The notes beneath the pieces were generated by a model. It searched no databases and was not told the origin of the DNA. It saw only the letters and a program-made list of their open reading frames with translations. A stretch of DNA of 64,000 nt from an uncultured Flavobacteriaceae bacterium (GTDB lineage Bacteria > Bacteroidota > Bacteroidia > Flavobacteriales > Flavobacteriaceae). Positions 15,500 through 25,377 of the stretch are shown piece by piece. The stretch covers positions 186,001-250,000 of the forward strand of contig CANMSN010000001.1 in NCBI GenBank assembly GCA_947500585.1, read 5' to 3'. Each line of letters opens with the position of its first letter. The stretch's first letter is position 1. A program made the position numbers and the translations under genes.

Positions 15500-15658
15500 A
15501 GACCCTTCGACTGCGCTCAGGGTAAGCGATTCACTCACTTTTTGCTTAGGCAAAAAGTGGTTCTCTTTTAAGTTATTTATTGTTATAGTAAAGACCCTTC
15601 GACTACGCTCAGGGTAAGCGATTCACTCACTTTTTGCTTAGGCAAAAAGTGGTTCTCT
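15500..15658. repeat. Two tandem copies of a 67-bp hairpin repeat
   Basis: Copies at 15500-15566 and 15592-15658 differ at one base (CTGCGCTC versus CTACGCTC) and are 25 bp apart. Each contains two hairpins: CCCTTCGACTGCGCTCAGGG, and ACTTTTTGC-TTAG-GCAAAAAGT (9-bp stem). GC content is well above the surroundings. A diverged copy lies at 49136-49229, and the first hairpin core recurs inside topB. The second copy ends 2 bp before the icmF stop codon. Confidence 0.9.
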
Positions 15659-15660
15659 GC

Positions 15661-18600
15661 TTACATGTTTCTGCGATACTGCCCGCCTACTTCAAAAAGA
15701 GCCTTTGTGATTTGACCTAATGAACATACTTTACAAACGTCCATTAACGCCTCAAAAATATTTTCATTATTTACAGCTTTATTTTGAAGTTGTTTTAATA
15801 AATCTTTGGTGTCGTTGGCTTTGTGGAGATACTGTAACGTTTTAATTTGAAATTCTTTTTCTTCTTCTGTAGCTCGAATAACCTCTGCAGGAAGAATAGT
15901 TGGAGACCCTTTACTACTTAAAAATGTATTTACACCTATAATAGGAAAATCGCCATTATGTTTTAAAGTTTCATAATACAAACTTTCTTCTTGAATTTTA
16001 GAACGCTGATACATGGTTTCCATGGCTCCTAAAACACCTCCGCGCTCAGTAATTCTATCAAACTCTAATAAAACAGCTTCCTCTACCAAATCTGTAAGTT
16101 CCTCAATAATAAAAGAACCTTGAATAGGGTTTTCATTTTTAGCTAAGCCCAATTCTTTATTAATAATAAGTTGAATAGCCATGGCACGACGCACAGATTC
16201 TTCAGTTGGTGTGGTTATCGCCTCATCATAAGCATTAGTGTGTAATGAATTACAATTATCATAAATAGCATATAGTGCTTGTAGCGTTGTACGGATATCA
16301 TTAAAGTCAATTTCCTGAGCATGTAAACTACGTCCTGAAGTTTGAATATGATATTTAAGCATTTGTGCTCTGGCATTTGCTCCATATTTATGCTTCATGG
16401 CTTTTGACCATATTTTGCGAGCCACACGACCAATAACAGCATATTCTGGATCTATACCATTTGAGAAAAAGAAGGATAAATTTGGGCCGAATTTATTGAT
16501 ATCCATACCTCTACTCAAATAATATTCAACATAAGTAAAACCATTGGAAAGTGTTAACGCTAATTGGGTTATGGGATTTGCACCAGCCTCAGCAATGTGA
16601 TAGCCTGAAATAGAAACCGAATAAAAATTACGAACATTATTTTCAATGAAATACTCTTGCACATCTCCCATTAATCGCAATGCGAATTCTGTTGAAAATA
16701 TACAGGTATTTTGTGCTTGATCTTCTTTTAAAATATCTGCTTGTACTGTACCACGAACTTGGGCTATAGTTTTAGATTTTATATCATTATAAACATCTGA
16801 AGGTAAAACTTGATCTCCTGTAACTCCTAAAAGCATTAATCCTAATCCGTTATTACCTTCTGGTAATTCTCCATTATATTTTGGACGCTCCTTACCTTTA
16901 TAAAGTTTAGCAATTTTAGCTTCAACTTCTTTTTCTAAATCATTTTCTTTAATGTAAACTTCACATTGTTGATCGATAGCAGCATTCATAAAAAAGCCTA
17001 ACAACATGGGAGCTGGACCGTTAATGGTCATACTTACAGAAGTCATTACATTGGCTAAATCGAATCCAGAATATAATTTTTTGGCATCATCTAAACAACA
17101 GATAGATACACCGGCATTTCCTATTTTCCCATAAATATCTGGTCTGTAATCGGGATCATTCCCATATAAAGTCACACTATCAAAAGCAGTTGATAAACGC
17201 TTTGCTGGTAAACCCGCACTAACATAATGGAACCGTTTATTTGTTCGCTCCGGACCACCTTCACCTGCAAACATTCGTGCTGGATCTTCTCCAGTTCTTT
17301 TAAAAGGATATAAACCTGAAGTGAATGGAAATTCACCTGGGACATTTTCTTGTAAACACCATTTCAAAATGTCGCCCCAAGCTTGGTATTTTGGTAAAGC
17401 TACTTTTGGTATTTGGTTGTGTGATAATGACTCTGTGTGAGTTTCTATTTTTATTTCTTTATCTCGAACTTTAAAAGAATATATTGGTGCTTTATATCTG
17501 TTAACTTTTTCGTGCCAACCTCTTATTATTTCCCAATTATGTGGATCTAAGTTTAATTTTACTCTATCAAATTCTGAGATTAACATTCTAACAAACTCTT
17601 TATTGTCGTTTGCGCTTAAATTAACAGATTCAGATTCTATACCAGATTTATCAAATTCTGCAGTACTTCCAATAACAGATTCCAAAGTTTTATATATACC
17701 ATACAATTTCTGTGCAACTTCTATCTGTTCATTACCCTTTTTATCATAAGCTCTGTTACTCTCTGCTATTTCAGATAAATAGCGCGTTCTGTTTGGAGGA
17801 ATAACAAAAATCTTTTCGCTCATTTCATTAGAAATGGTAAAAGTAGATTTTAAGTCAGATTCGGTTTTCTCAACTAATTTATCCATTATCGCTTTGTAAA
17901 GCGTATTCATGCCAGGGTCGTTAAACTGTGATGCTATGGTACCAAAAACTGGTAAATCATCTTGTGATATATCCCATAGATTATTGTTACGCATGTATTG
18001 CTTTTTCACGTCACGCAACGCATCTAAAGATCCTCGCTTATCAAACTTATTAATCGCTACCAAATCAGCAAAATCAAGCATATCAATTTTCTCTAATTGC
18101 GTAGCTGCTCCAAATTCTGGTGTCATAACGTACAATGAAACATCACTATGTTCAATAATTTCTGTGTCCGATTGACCTATTCCTGAAGTTTCTAAAATAA
18201 TTAAATCGTATTCGGCAGCTTTTAAAACTTCAATCGCTTCATTAACATATTTGGATAGTGCTAAATTAGATTGTCGTGTTGCCAAACTACGCATATAAAC
18301 TCTTGAGTTGTTTATAGCGTTCATTCGTATTCTATCTCCTAAAAGTGCTCCTCCTGTTTTACGTTTTGATGGATCTACAGAAATAATTCCAATTGTTTTT
18401 TTAGGGAAATCTATTAAAAATCGACGCACTAATTCATCAACTAAGCTAGATTTTCCTGCACCACCAGTTCCTGTAACGCCAAGTACCGGATATGAGGAAG
18501 CTCCTTTTAATTTTCCCAAAGGGGAAAAATGCTTTTCAAATTGGTCATGCTGATTTTCTGCAAATGAAATCAGTCTAGCTATTGTATTTATATCTTTATC

Positions 18601-19089
18601 TATTAAGCTCTGAGTAATTTCCTTTCCTTTGGGAAGGGTTAAGGATGGGCTTTTATAATCTGACTGCGCAACTAAATCATTAATCATACCTTGTAAACCC
18701 ATTTCTCTACCATCATCTGGAGAATAAATTCGAGAAATACCGTAAGCCATTAAATCTTTAATTTCAGAAGGCAAAATAACACCACCGCCGCCGCCAAATA
18801 TTTTAATATGTTCTGCGCCTTTCTCTTTTAGTAAATCAAACATATATTTGAAATACTCATTGTGACCGCCTTGGTATGAGGTTAAACAAATGGCATTAAC
18901 ATCTTCTTGAATAGCTGTATTTACAACCTCTTCCACACTCCTATCATGACCCAAATGAATAACCTCAACGCCTGTGGCTTGAATTATTCTTCGCATAATG
19001 TTTATAGATGCATCATGGCCATCAAATAAAGACGCTGCAGTAACAATTCTAACTTTATGCTTAGGTTTATACGGAGGCTGTTGTTTCAT
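15661..19089 (-). CDS. icmF: Fused acyl-CoA mutase IcmF (isobutyryl-CoA mutase type)
   Basis: A 1142-residue fusion. An N-terminal cobalamin-binding domain (about 1-150) has the B12 ligand motif FDGHDAS and FGGGGG. A MeaB-like G-protein chaperone follows (P-loop [36 protein letters not shown]). The C-terminal mutase barrel has [18 protein letters not shown] and [15 protein letters not shown]. In the substrate pocket QAQNTCIF carries Gln where methylmalonyl-CoA mutases have Arg (VRNT), supporting an isobutyryl- or pivalyl-CoA-type substrate. It ends QYRRNM. Often annotated simply as methylmalonyl-CoA mutase. Single gene, no partner subunit needed. Confidence 0.9.
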   Translation of the reverse strand: MKQQPPYKPKHKVRIVTAASLFDGHDASINIMRRIIQATGVEVIHLGHDRSVEEVVNTAIQEDVNAICLTSYQGGHNEYFKYMFDLLKEKGAEHIKIFGGGGGVILPSEIKDLMAYGISRIYSPDDGREMGLQGMINDLVAQSDYKSPSLTLPKGKEITQSLIDKDINTIARLISFAENQHDQFEKHFSPLGKLKGASSYPVLGVTGTGGAGKSSLVDELVRRFLIDFPKKTIGIISVDPSKRKTGGALLGDRIRMNAINNSRVYMRSLATRQSNLALSKYVNEAIEVLKAAEYDLIILETSGIGQSDTEIIEHSDVSLYVMTPEFGAATQLEKIDMLDFADLVAINKFDKRGSLDALRDVKKQYMRNNNLWDISQDDLPVFGTIASQFNDPGMNTLYKAIMDKLVEKTESDLKSTFTISNEMSEKIFVIPPNRTRYLSEIAESNRAYDKKGNEQIEVAQKLYGIYKTLESVIGSTAEFDKSGIESESVNLSANDNKEFVRMLISEFDRVKLNLDPHNWEIIRGWHEKVNRYKAPIYSFKVRDKEIKIETHTESLSHNQIPKVALPKYQAWGDILKWCLQENVPGEFPFTSGLYPFKRTGEDPARMFAGEGGPERTNKRFHYVSAGLPAKRLSTAFDSVTLYGNDPDYRPDIYGKIGNAGVSICCLDDAKKLYSGFDLANVMTSVSMTINGPAPMLLGFFMNAAIDQQCEVYIKENDLEKEVEAKIAKLYKGKERPKYNGELPEGNNGLGLMLLGVTGDQVLPSDVYNDIKSKTIAQVRGTVQADILKEDQAQNTCIFSTEFALRLMGDVQEYFIENNVRNFYSVSISGYHIAEAGANPITQLALTLSNGFTYVEYYLSRGMDINKFGPNLSFFFSNGIDPEYAVIGRVARKIWSKAMKHKYGANARAQMLKYHIQTSGRSLHAQEIDFNDIRTTLQALYAIYDNCNSLHTNAYDEAITTPTEESVRRAMAIQLIINKELGLAKNENPIQGSFIIEELTDLVEEAVLLEFDRITERGGVLGAMETMYQRSKIQEESLYYETLKHNGDFPIIGVNTFLSSKGSPTILPAEVIRATEEEKEFQIKTLQYLHKANDTKDLLKQLQNKAVNNENIFEALMDVCKVCSLGQITKALFEVGGQYRRNM

Positions 19090-19235
19090 TTATAAAAAAA
19101 TGTATGATTTAGTCATGCAATTTACGAAATATTCAAAAAAATAAACGTTTTACGCATGATTATCTAAAATTATAATTATTACTAATTGGTCTCTAATTTT
19201 TAGATTAATTTTAGGCGCTTAAATATTCTAAATTA

Positions 19236-20090
19236 ATGAATAAGATTACACTTTTAATACATTGTAAAGATCAATCAAATATTATAGCAAATGTTACCAA
19301 TTTTGTTGCTGTTAACGGTGGCAATATTGTTTATCTAGACCAACATGTAGATAGAGAACAAGATATCTTTTTTATGAGGTTAGAAGGTGAATTTCTATCA
19401 AATAATTTTTCAACAGCTAATTTTAAAGAAGATTTTAAAAACGAACTTGCTGAAAAATTTGAAATGAAATGGCGCATATATTCTTCTGAAAAAAAACCAA
19501 AAATGGCGTTATTTATATCCAAATACGACCATTGTTTATATGATTTATTAGGGAGATATAATTCTGGTGAGCTTAACTTAGAAATACCTTTTATTATAAG
19601 TAATCATACTGATTTAAAACCAATTGCAGATAATTTTAAAATCCCATTCTATCATATTCCCGTTACAAAAGACACAAAAGAAGAAGCTGAAAACAAACAG
19701 CTTGAGTTACTTGAAAAGTTCAATATAGATTTCATAGTTCTAGCAAGATATATGCAAATTGTATCTGGAAAACTCATAAATAAATACCCAAATAAGATTA
19801 TAAATATTCACCATTCTTTTTTACCTGCATTTGTTGGGGCAAAACCTTATCATTCAGCCTTTAAAAGAGGTGTTAAAATTATTGGAGCAACTAGCCATTA
19901 TGTAACCGAAGAGTTAGACGCTGGTCCGATTATAGAACAAGATGTAGCTCATGTAACCCATACGCATTCTATTAAAGATTTAATTGCCAAAGGCCGTGAT
20001 TTAGAAAAAATTGTACTGGCAAATGCCGTTAAGCTTCATTCCAATAGAAAAGTGATGGTGTACAATAACAAGACTGTTATTTTTTCATAA
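19236..20090 (+). CDS. purU: Formyltetrahydrofolate deformylase
   Basis: A 284-residue enzyme hydrolysing 10-formyl-THF to THF and formate, balancing one-carbon pools. The N-terminal ACT domain (1-85: LLIHCKDQSNIIANVTNFVAVNGGNIVYLDQHVD) is followed by a formyltransferase fold with INIHHSFLPAFVGAKPYHSAFKRGVK and ATSHYVTEELDAGPII, containing the catalytic Asn/His/Asp set. The ACT domain distinguishes it from PurN. The stop overlaps the convergent metallo-hydrolase gene by 6 bp. Confidence 0.95.
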   Translation: MNKITLLIHCKDQSNIIANVTNFVAVNGGNIVYLDQHVDREQDIFFMRLEGEFLSNNFSTANFKEDFKNELAEKFEMKWRIYSSEKKPKMALFISKYDHCLYDLLGRYNSGELNLEIPFIISNHTDLKPIADNFKIPFYHIPVTKDTKEEAENKQLELLEKFNIDFIVLARYMQIVSGKLINKYPNKIINIHHSFLPAFVGAKPYHSAFKRGVKIIGATSHYVTEELDAGPIIEQDVAHVTHTHSIKDLIAKGRDLEKIVLANAVKLHSNRKVMVYNNKTVIFS

Positions 20091-21041
20091 GCTAAAATGA
20101 TCACCTTCTTTAGCAAAGTGATATCCTAAATTTTGAATACTATCTTTTAATGGATGCTTATCTTTAAGTGCTGGATTAGTATGATTTAAATGAATAAAAT
20201 GAATCTTTGATTTTGTATCAGGAGTTTCATTTTCAAAACGTTTTACAGTTTCAACAATAAATGGATGCGGAATATCTTCCATGGGTCTTGGTATTTCACC
20301 ATCCTTAAAAAATGTAGCGTCAATAAAAGCGTAATCTACTTTTTTAACTTCTTCAACAATATCTTTTTCCCAGATCTTCCATTTATTTATATCTGGAATA
20401 AATAATGCTGATTTATGGTTACCTTCAATTTTATAGCCCACAGTTTCAGAAAACTCATCACGATGTGGTACTAAAAAAGGAGTGACTTTTAAATCTTTAT
20501 TCAAACTTAATGTAGAGTCGTTTTTAATTTCTATTAATTCAATATTCTTTAAAGAAACCAATTGGCTCCAAGGACCGTTAGTCTCAAGATATGTTTTCAT
20601 TTTTGGCATAGCATATAGTGGTATTTGCTTCGCTCCCATGGCTTCAAAACCTAAATACATTAAACCTGTATAATGCCCAATATGTGCGTGAGTTAAAAAA
20701 ACACCGTCAATTACTTTACTATTATCTAAATGATTTGATTTTAAAATTTTTACTTGTTCCGTAAAATCAGGAGTAGCATCAAATATCCATTTTTGTTTAT
20801 TTTCTGTATCAACCAATCCTAAGCAAGAAATCAATTTCTTTGCTTCTTCTCCTTTATAATATGCTTCACAACATGTTTTATTACAATCTATTTGAGGAAA
20901 ACCAGCATCTTGCGCGATACCCAAAATAGTTAAATATTGTAATGCTTTTATTTTTGAGGTTTATGAACTTGCCTTTTGCTTATTTTCACAATTAAAAAAT
21001 ATGAAAGCAAATATGAGACACAATGTTTGAAAGAATTTCAT
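20085..21041 (-). pseudogene. PqqB-like metallo-beta-lactamase-fold lipoprotein with in-frame stop
   Basis: Read from ATG 21041, the first 26 codons encode a lipoprotein signal (MKFFQTLCLIFAFIFFNCEN...). A TAA (20963 to 20961) follows, then the same frame continues TSKIKALQYLTILGIAQDAGFPQ and the full domain. The domain has the metal-binding THAHIGH motif and HRDEFSETVGY. The total of 319 codons in one frame shows a nonsense change rather than an indel. Translation could restart at the TTG at 20924 to give a 279-residue protein without a signal peptide, but no ATG is available. Substrate unknown. A sequencing error cannot be excluded. Confidence 0.75.
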
Positions 21042-21051
21042 CTTTAAGATA

Positions 21052-21059
21052 TATATTTG
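21052..21059 (+). promoter_or_regulatory. -7 promoter element of the DUF4197 gene
   Basis: TATATTTG matches TAnnTTTG, 23 nt before the ATG at 21083. A TTTG lies 22 nt upstream (21026-21029), slightly longer spacing than ideal and inside the start of the divergent pseudogene. Confidence 0.5.
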
Positions 21060-21082
21060 TAAATATATAAAACCCAAAGATC

Positions 21083-21790
21083 ATGATTAGAAAAATTTCA
21101 GTATTCCTATTAATATTTAGTTTAACTGCCTGCGCAGAACTACAACAAGTTGTTAATCAGCTTCCTCAAGAAGGCGGTGTTTTGAGCAATACCGATATTG
21201 CGTCTGGATTACGACAAGCCTTAGATTTTGGTATAGATAAACAAGTTACTAAACTTACACAAACTGATGGTTTTTTTAAGAATGACTTGGTTAAAATTTT
21301 ACTTCCTGAAGAATTACAAAAAGTTGACAAAGCACTAAGAGATATTGGCTTAAGCAGTTTAGCAGATGAAGGCTTAAAAGTACTTAATCGGGCTGCTGAA
21401 GATGCTGTAAAAGAAGCAACTCCCATTTTTGTTGATGCTGTAAAAGAGATCACGTTTGCTGATGCTAAAAATATTTTACTTGGCAATGATGATGCAGCAA
21501 CTCAATATTTAACCAGTAAAACGGACGATGCTTTATACGCGAAATTTAATCCTGTTATTAAAAATTCATTTAGTAAAGTTGGTGCCGATGAAATTTGGAG
21601 TAATTTAATAAACAAATACAATAACATACCTTTTACTAATAATGTAAATCCAGATTTAACAGATTATGTTACTGGTGAGGCTTTAAAAGGCGTTTACACC
21701 ATGATTGCTGTTGAAGAAAAAGATATTAGAACTAAAATAGGTTCTAGAACTACAGACTTATTGAAAAAAGTTTTTGCTTTGCAGGATTAA
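21083..21790 (+). CDS. DUF4197 lipoprotein
   Basis: A 235-residue protein with a lipoprotein signal (SLTAC). It shows the DUF4197 pattern: GLRQALDFGIDKQVTKLTQTDGFFKND, KILLPEELQKV, AVKEITFADAKNILLGNDDAATQYL, and YVTGEALKGVYTMIAVEEKDIR near the end. Predicted helical and periplasmic. Function unknown. Divergent from the broken metallo-hydrolase and followed at 18 nt by a small membrane protein gene. Confidence 0.88.
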   Translation: MIRKISVFLLIFSLTACAELQQVVNQLPQEGGVLSNTDIASGLRQALDFGIDKQVTKLTQTDGFFKNDLVKILLPEELQKVDKALRDIGLSSLADEGLKVLNRAAEDAVKEATPIFVDAVKEITFADAKNILLGNDDAATQYLTSKTDDALYAKFNPVIKNSFSKVGADEIWSNLINKYNNIPFTNNVNPDLTDYVTGEALKGVYTMIAVEEKDIRTKIGSRTTDLLKKVFALQD

Positions 21791-21808
21791 CAACCTTTAT
21801 TATAACTA

Positions 21809-22150
21809 ATGAATTTAAATAAGATTTCTGAATTTTCTGATCAACAATTAATAGAATTATATAGAAATCCACAAATTACAAATGAAATTAAAAGGGACTT
21901 ACTAAAAGAAATCAAATTTAGAGAACTTAAAGAATTAAAATCTGATGAGTCAGAAAAAGAAATTGAATTTACAGAAAGTGAAAAACTTCAATTATTATTC
22001 TTACCTTTTTTATATCGTTATCATAGGAAAGTAATGTTTAAAGAATCATGGTCAAGGAAACGTGACAAACAGTTTTGGCACTATATAACAATAGGAATAG
22101 GAATATATATATCTTTATTATTAATTGGTTTACTATTTAGAAATCAATAA
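21809..22150 (+). CDS. Hypothetical single-pass membrane protein
   Basis: A 113-residue protein. The N-terminal two-thirds are charged and helical (SDQQLIELYRNPQITNEIKRDLLKEI...), followed by one C-terminal membrane helix (YITIGIGIYISLLLIGLLF), suggesting a tail-anchored inner-membrane protein. No family recognised. Probably co-transcribed with the DUF4197 gene. Confidence 0.65.
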   Translation: MNLNKISEFSDQQLIELYRNPQITNEIKRDLLKEIKFRELKELKSDESEKEIEFTESEKLQLLFLPFLYRYHRKVMFKESWSRKRDKQFWHYITIGIGIYISLLLIGLLFRNQ

Positions 22151-22232
22151 TCAGTTTTTTATCAATTTTTTAACATTATAATGACATCTAAATCAAGGAT
22201 TTGAGCGTACTTTAATTATAATAAAGAACGTT

Positions 22233-22382
22233 ATGAGTCCACATTTTTGTAGAGTTGGTAAAATAAAACCCAACGTTAGTAAATTGATTAGTTTAAAGGA
22301 ATTAGAAAACAAAATTGCAAACTTTGTAGAAGATGTAAGCAAGATTGATTTACCTGAAGGTTTTAAAACAGCTTCTATTTAG
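22233..22382 (+). CDS. Possible 49-residue small protein
   Basis: An ATG-to-TAG frame beginning [20 protein letters not shown], with one amphipathic Lys/Glu-rich helix ([19 protein letters not shown]). Codon choice looks coding-like, and the frame ends by overlapping the convergent pyrF stop by 8 bp. No promoter motif or known family, so it is tentative. Confidence 0.35.
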   Translation: MSPHFCRVGKIKPNVSKLISLKELENKIANFVEDVSKIDLPEGFKTASI

Positions 22383-23190
22383 TCAAAATGGTTTGCATGT
22401 CCTTTTGAAGTTCTTCAGCTTTTGAAGCAGCAGCTTGTGCAAAATCTTTACCTGAAGATGCATAAATAATGCCTCTAGAAGAGTTAATTAACAATCCTAC
22501 GCTTTCATTTATTCCATATTTACAAACATCTTGCAAATTTCCACCTTGTGCTCCTACTCCTGGAACTAATAAAAAGTTATCTGGAATAATTTTTCTAATG
22601 TCCGCTAAATATTCCGCTTTAGTAGCACCTACAACGTACATTAAATTTTCAGAGTTTTTCCAAGTTTTAGAAACTTGTAATACGGTTTTATACAACTCTT
22701 GACTATTGACACTTAACGTTTGAAAATCAAAAGCTCCTACGTTTGATGTTAAAGCCAACATAATAGTATGTTTATCTTCAAAAGCTAAAAACGGCTCTAT
22801 TGAATCTTTTCCCATATATGGTGCCACGGTAACCGAATCAAAAGCTAAATCTTCAAAAAAAGCTTTAGCATACATACTACTTGTATTACCAATATCGCCA
22901 CGTTTTGCATCGGCTATGGTAAATATTTCTGGATGTTTATCGTTTAGATAATTGATGGTTTTCTCTAATGCCTTCCAACCTTTTAAACCATAGGCTTCAT
23001 AAAAAGCTGTATTTGGTTTATATGATACACACAAATGATGTGTTGCATCAATAATAGCTTTATTGAAAGCAAAAATAGGATCTTCTTCTTCAAGTAAGTG
23101 CTGCGGAATTTTATTTAAATCAACATCAAGTCCTATACACAAAAAGGATTTCTTTTTTTTAATTTGCTGAACTAACTGGTTTGTGGTCAT
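22375..23190 (-). CDS. pyrF: Orotidine 5'-phosphate decarboxylase
   Basis: A 271-residue enzyme of the long (type 2) OMP decarboxylase group, making UMP in the last step of pyrimidine synthesis. Visible: [14 protein letters not shown] at the N terminus, [14 protein letters not shown], the catalytic [14 protein letters not shown] (Asp-x-Lys-x-x-Asp), VAPYMGKDS and the phosphate-loop region [11 protein letters not shown]. It precedes a hairpin repeat and then prfA in the same direction order (prfA upstream). Confidence 0.95.
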   Translation of the reverse strand: MTTNQLVQQIKKKKSFLCIGLDVDLNKIPQHLLEEEDPIFAFNKAIIDATHHLCVSYKPNTAFYEAYGLKGWKALEKTINYLNDKHPEIFTIADAKRGDIGNTSSMYAKAFFEDLAFDSVTVAPYMGKDSIEPFLAFEDKHTIMLALTSNVGAFDFQTLSVNSQELYKTVLQVSKTWKNSENLMYVVGATKAEYLADIRKIIPDNFLLVPGVGAQGGNLQDVCKYGINESVGLLINSSRGIIYASSGKDFAQAAASKAEELQKDMQTILTK

Positions 23191-23209
23191 TAAAAATTAT
23201 ATAAAGTGG

Positions 23210-23229
23210 ATTCCTGCCTTCGCAGGAAT
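23210..23229. repeat. Dispersed hairpin repeat between prfA and pyrF
   Basis: ATTCCTGC (23210-23217), loop CTTC, GCAGGAAT (23222-23229): a perfect 8-bp stem with higher GC than its surroundings. The form GGATTCCTGCCTTCGCAGGA is a familiar dispersed repeat in many bacterial genomes. Only one copy lies in this window. Confidence 0.7.
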
Positions 23230-23235
23230 GACAAA

Positions 23236-24312
23236 TCAAATTACATCACCACTAGCCTTTAACTTCTCGGTGTTTTCAGCTAATTGCAATTCGTCAATTA
23301 TTTTTTGAATATCGCCATTTACAATATTGCTTAAATCGTACAATGTTAAACCAATTCTATGGTCTGTAACGCGACCTTGTGGGTAATTATAGGTTCTAAT
23401 CTTAGCACTTCTATCACCGGAAGTTACCATTGTTCCTCTCAGTGCTGCATCTTCTTCCATTTTTTTAGCCAATTCTAAATCATATAAACGCGAACGTAAT
23501 ACTTTAAATGCCTTCTCTTTATTTTTATGCTGTGATTTCTGGTCTTGACATTGCGCCACCAAACCAGTAGGCTCATGCGTTAAACGTACTGCTGAGTATG
23601 TTGTATTTACAGATTGACCTCCTGGACCCGAGGAACAGAAAAAATCTATACGCACATCTTTTGGGTTTATTTCAACATCAAACTCTTCTGCTTCAGGAAA
23701 CACCATAACTGTAGCAGCACTAGTGTGCACACGACCTTGTGTTTCTGTTTGTGGTACACGTTGTACACGGTGAACACCAGCTTCAAATTTTAAAGTTCCA
23801 TAAACATCTTCGCCACTAACTTCAAACTGAATTTCTTTAAATCCGCCATTTGTGCCTTCACTAAAATCTACCGTATCAACTTTCCAGCCTTTACTTTCGC
23901 AATATTTAGTATACATTCTAAATAAATCGCCTGCAAAAATACTCGCTTCATCGCCACCAGTTCCTGCCCGTAGTTCTACTACAGCGTTTTTAGAATCTTC
24001 AGGATCTTTAGGAATTAATAATACTTTTATTTCTTCTTCTAATCTCGCTAAACCTGTTTTAGCTTCATCATATTGCATCTTAGCCATTTCAACCATTTCT
24101 GGATCGCTACCATCAGAAACTATATCTTCAGCTTCAGCTAAATTATTGGTAAACTCAATATACTCCTCTCGCTTATCCATAAGAAGGCGCAAGTCTTTGT
24201 ATTCTCTATTTAGTGAAACGTAACGTTTTTGATCGGTTATAATATCGGGTTGAATAATTAAATCACTCACCTCATCAAAACGCTGCTTAACTATTTGTAA
24301 TTTCTCTAACAT
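23236..24312 (-). CDS. prfA: Peptide chain release factor 1
   Basis: A 358-residue class I release factor recognising UAA and UAG. The tripeptide anticodon region reads PQT (residues 187-189, VPQTETQGR), the RF1-type PxT motif. The peptidyl-hydrolysis GGQ is at 231-233 ([20 protein letters not shown]). Normal length and start. The gene is monocistronic or co-transcribed with pyrF across a hairpin repeat. Confidence 0.96.
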   Translation of the reverse strand: MLEKLQIVKQRFDEVSDLIIQPDIITDQKRYVSLNREYKDLRLLMDKREEYIEFTNNLAEAEDIVSDGSDPEMVEMAKMQYDEAKTGLARLEEEIKVLLIPKDPEDSKNAVVELRAGTGGDEASIFAGDLFRMYTKYCESKGWKVDTVDFSEGTNGGFKEIQFEVSGEDVYGTLKFEAGVHRVQRVPQTETQGRVHTSAATVMVFPEAEEFDVEINPKDVRIDFFCSSGPGGQSVNTTYSAVRLTHEPTGLVAQCQDQKSQHKNKEKAFKVLRSRLYDLELAKKMEEDAALRGTMVTSGDRSAKIRTYNYPQGRVTDHRIGLTLYDLSNIVNGDIQKIIDELQLAENTEKLKASGDVI

Positions 24313-24418
24313 CTGCCTTTATTAATTGGGAATCAAAAATACGATAATTTATGAATTTTATACCTCCATAATCTATTGGAATAATTGAATGTAAAAATAT
24401 TATAGGTTAAATCTCGTT

Positions 24419-24718
24419 ATGAAAGGTATTATGCAACAATTATCATCCATTTTTCTTTTTTATAGACCATTTATTTTATGGTCTTTTGGAATTAACACAT
24501 TCCTTTCCCTTATTGGCTACAGCCTAATTCCAATATTTTTAGTAAAATTATTATTAACTTTTTTCTTATGGTATTTTTTAAGTGAAACCAATGCTAAAAG
24601 AAAATTAGTTTTTTACAAAAATTTAGGAATCTCAACCTTTAAATTATTTTCTTTATTGTATTTAATTGATCTATTTTTAAGCATTCCCTTTTTGTTAGTA
24701 TTAAAGGAATTTATATGA
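24419..24718 (+). CDS. Small membrane protein coupled to an ABC ATPase
   Basis: A 99-residue, very hydrophobic protein with about three membrane helices. Its stop overlaps the ATPase start by 4 nt (ATGA), so the two are translated together. It is far shorter than a normal ABC permease (usually 6 helices). No family recognised. It may be a minimal membrane anchor for the ATPase or a multimeric permease. The first ATG (24419) is followed by another at codon 4. Confidence 0.7.
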   Translation: MKGIMQQLSSIFLFYRPFILWSFGINTFLSLIGYSLIPIFLVKLLLTFFLWYFLSETNAKRKLVFYKNLGISTFKLFSLLYLIDLFLSIPFLLVLKEFI

Positions 24719-25377
24719 TTTTTGAAATAGATAATGTTGAATTATATTTTAAGGAAAAACGTATTTTAAATGGTATTTATTTAAAAGCTGAAACCGGAAA
24801 AGTTACTGGAATTCTTGGTAGTAATGGTTGTGGGAAGAGTTGCTTATTAAATATTGCCTTTGGGAATTTAAGATCTAAATATAAACTCATAAGTGTAGAT
24901 GGCAAACCCATTTTAAAGTCTTTATATAAAACAAAATTAGTTGGATATTTACCGCAGTATAATTTTATTCCCAACTCTATAAAAATTAAAAATGCCTTTA
25001 AACTTTTTAATGTTTCATGGCATGATTTCATTACTATTTTTGAAACCTTCCAGATATTTAAAAATTCTAAAATAAATAAATTATCTGGTGGAGAGCGTCG
25101 TTTAATTGAAACTTATATCATTTTAAAAAGTGATAAAAAAATCATTTTTTTAGATGAACCTTTTTCTCATTTAGCCCCCTTATATATTGAAAGCATAAAA
25201 ACATTGATTTCTGAAGAAAAAGAACATAAAATAATTATTATTACTGATCATATGTATCGTCATATTATTGATATTTCAAATAATATATATCTTATAAAAA
25301 ACGGTAATACTAAACTTATTAATGATTTAAAGGAACTTGAAGATTATAAATATTTGACTACTGGAAATTTAGATTAA
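24715..25377 (+). CDS. ABC transporter ATP-binding protein
   Basis: A 220-residue ATPase with all motifs: Walker A GSNGCGKS (residues 35-42), Q-loop YLPQYNF, signature LSGGERR, Walker B KIIFLDEPFSHLAP and H-loop ITDH. Length is typical of a single-domain importer or exporter ATPase. The only neighbour in its operon is the 99-residue membrane protein, and no full permease or binding protein is nearby. Substrate unknown. It converges with the DUF3078 gene with a 4-bp overlap. Confidence 0.88.
   Translation: MIFEIDNVELYFKEKRILNGIYLKAETGKVTGILGSNGCGKSCLLNIAFGNLRSKYKLISVDGKPILKSLYKTKLVGYLPQYNFIPNSIKIKNAFKLFNVSWHDFITIFETFQIFKNSKINKLSGGERRLIETYIILKSDKKIIFLDEPFSHLAPLYIESIKTLISEEKEHKIIIITDHMYRHIIDISNNIYLIKNGNTKLINDLKELEDYKYLTTGNLD

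Noticed and set aside
15500..15658. Two near-identical repeats with a 25-bp spacer, CRISPR-like at first sight
   Set aside because: Only two copies, repeat length 67 bp with internal hairpins, one spacer, no cas genes, and a diverged copy elsewhere. It is a dispersed repeat.
23852..24223. 123-codon open frame on the + strand
   Set aside because: Antisense to prfA, Ser-rich shadow of the real frame.
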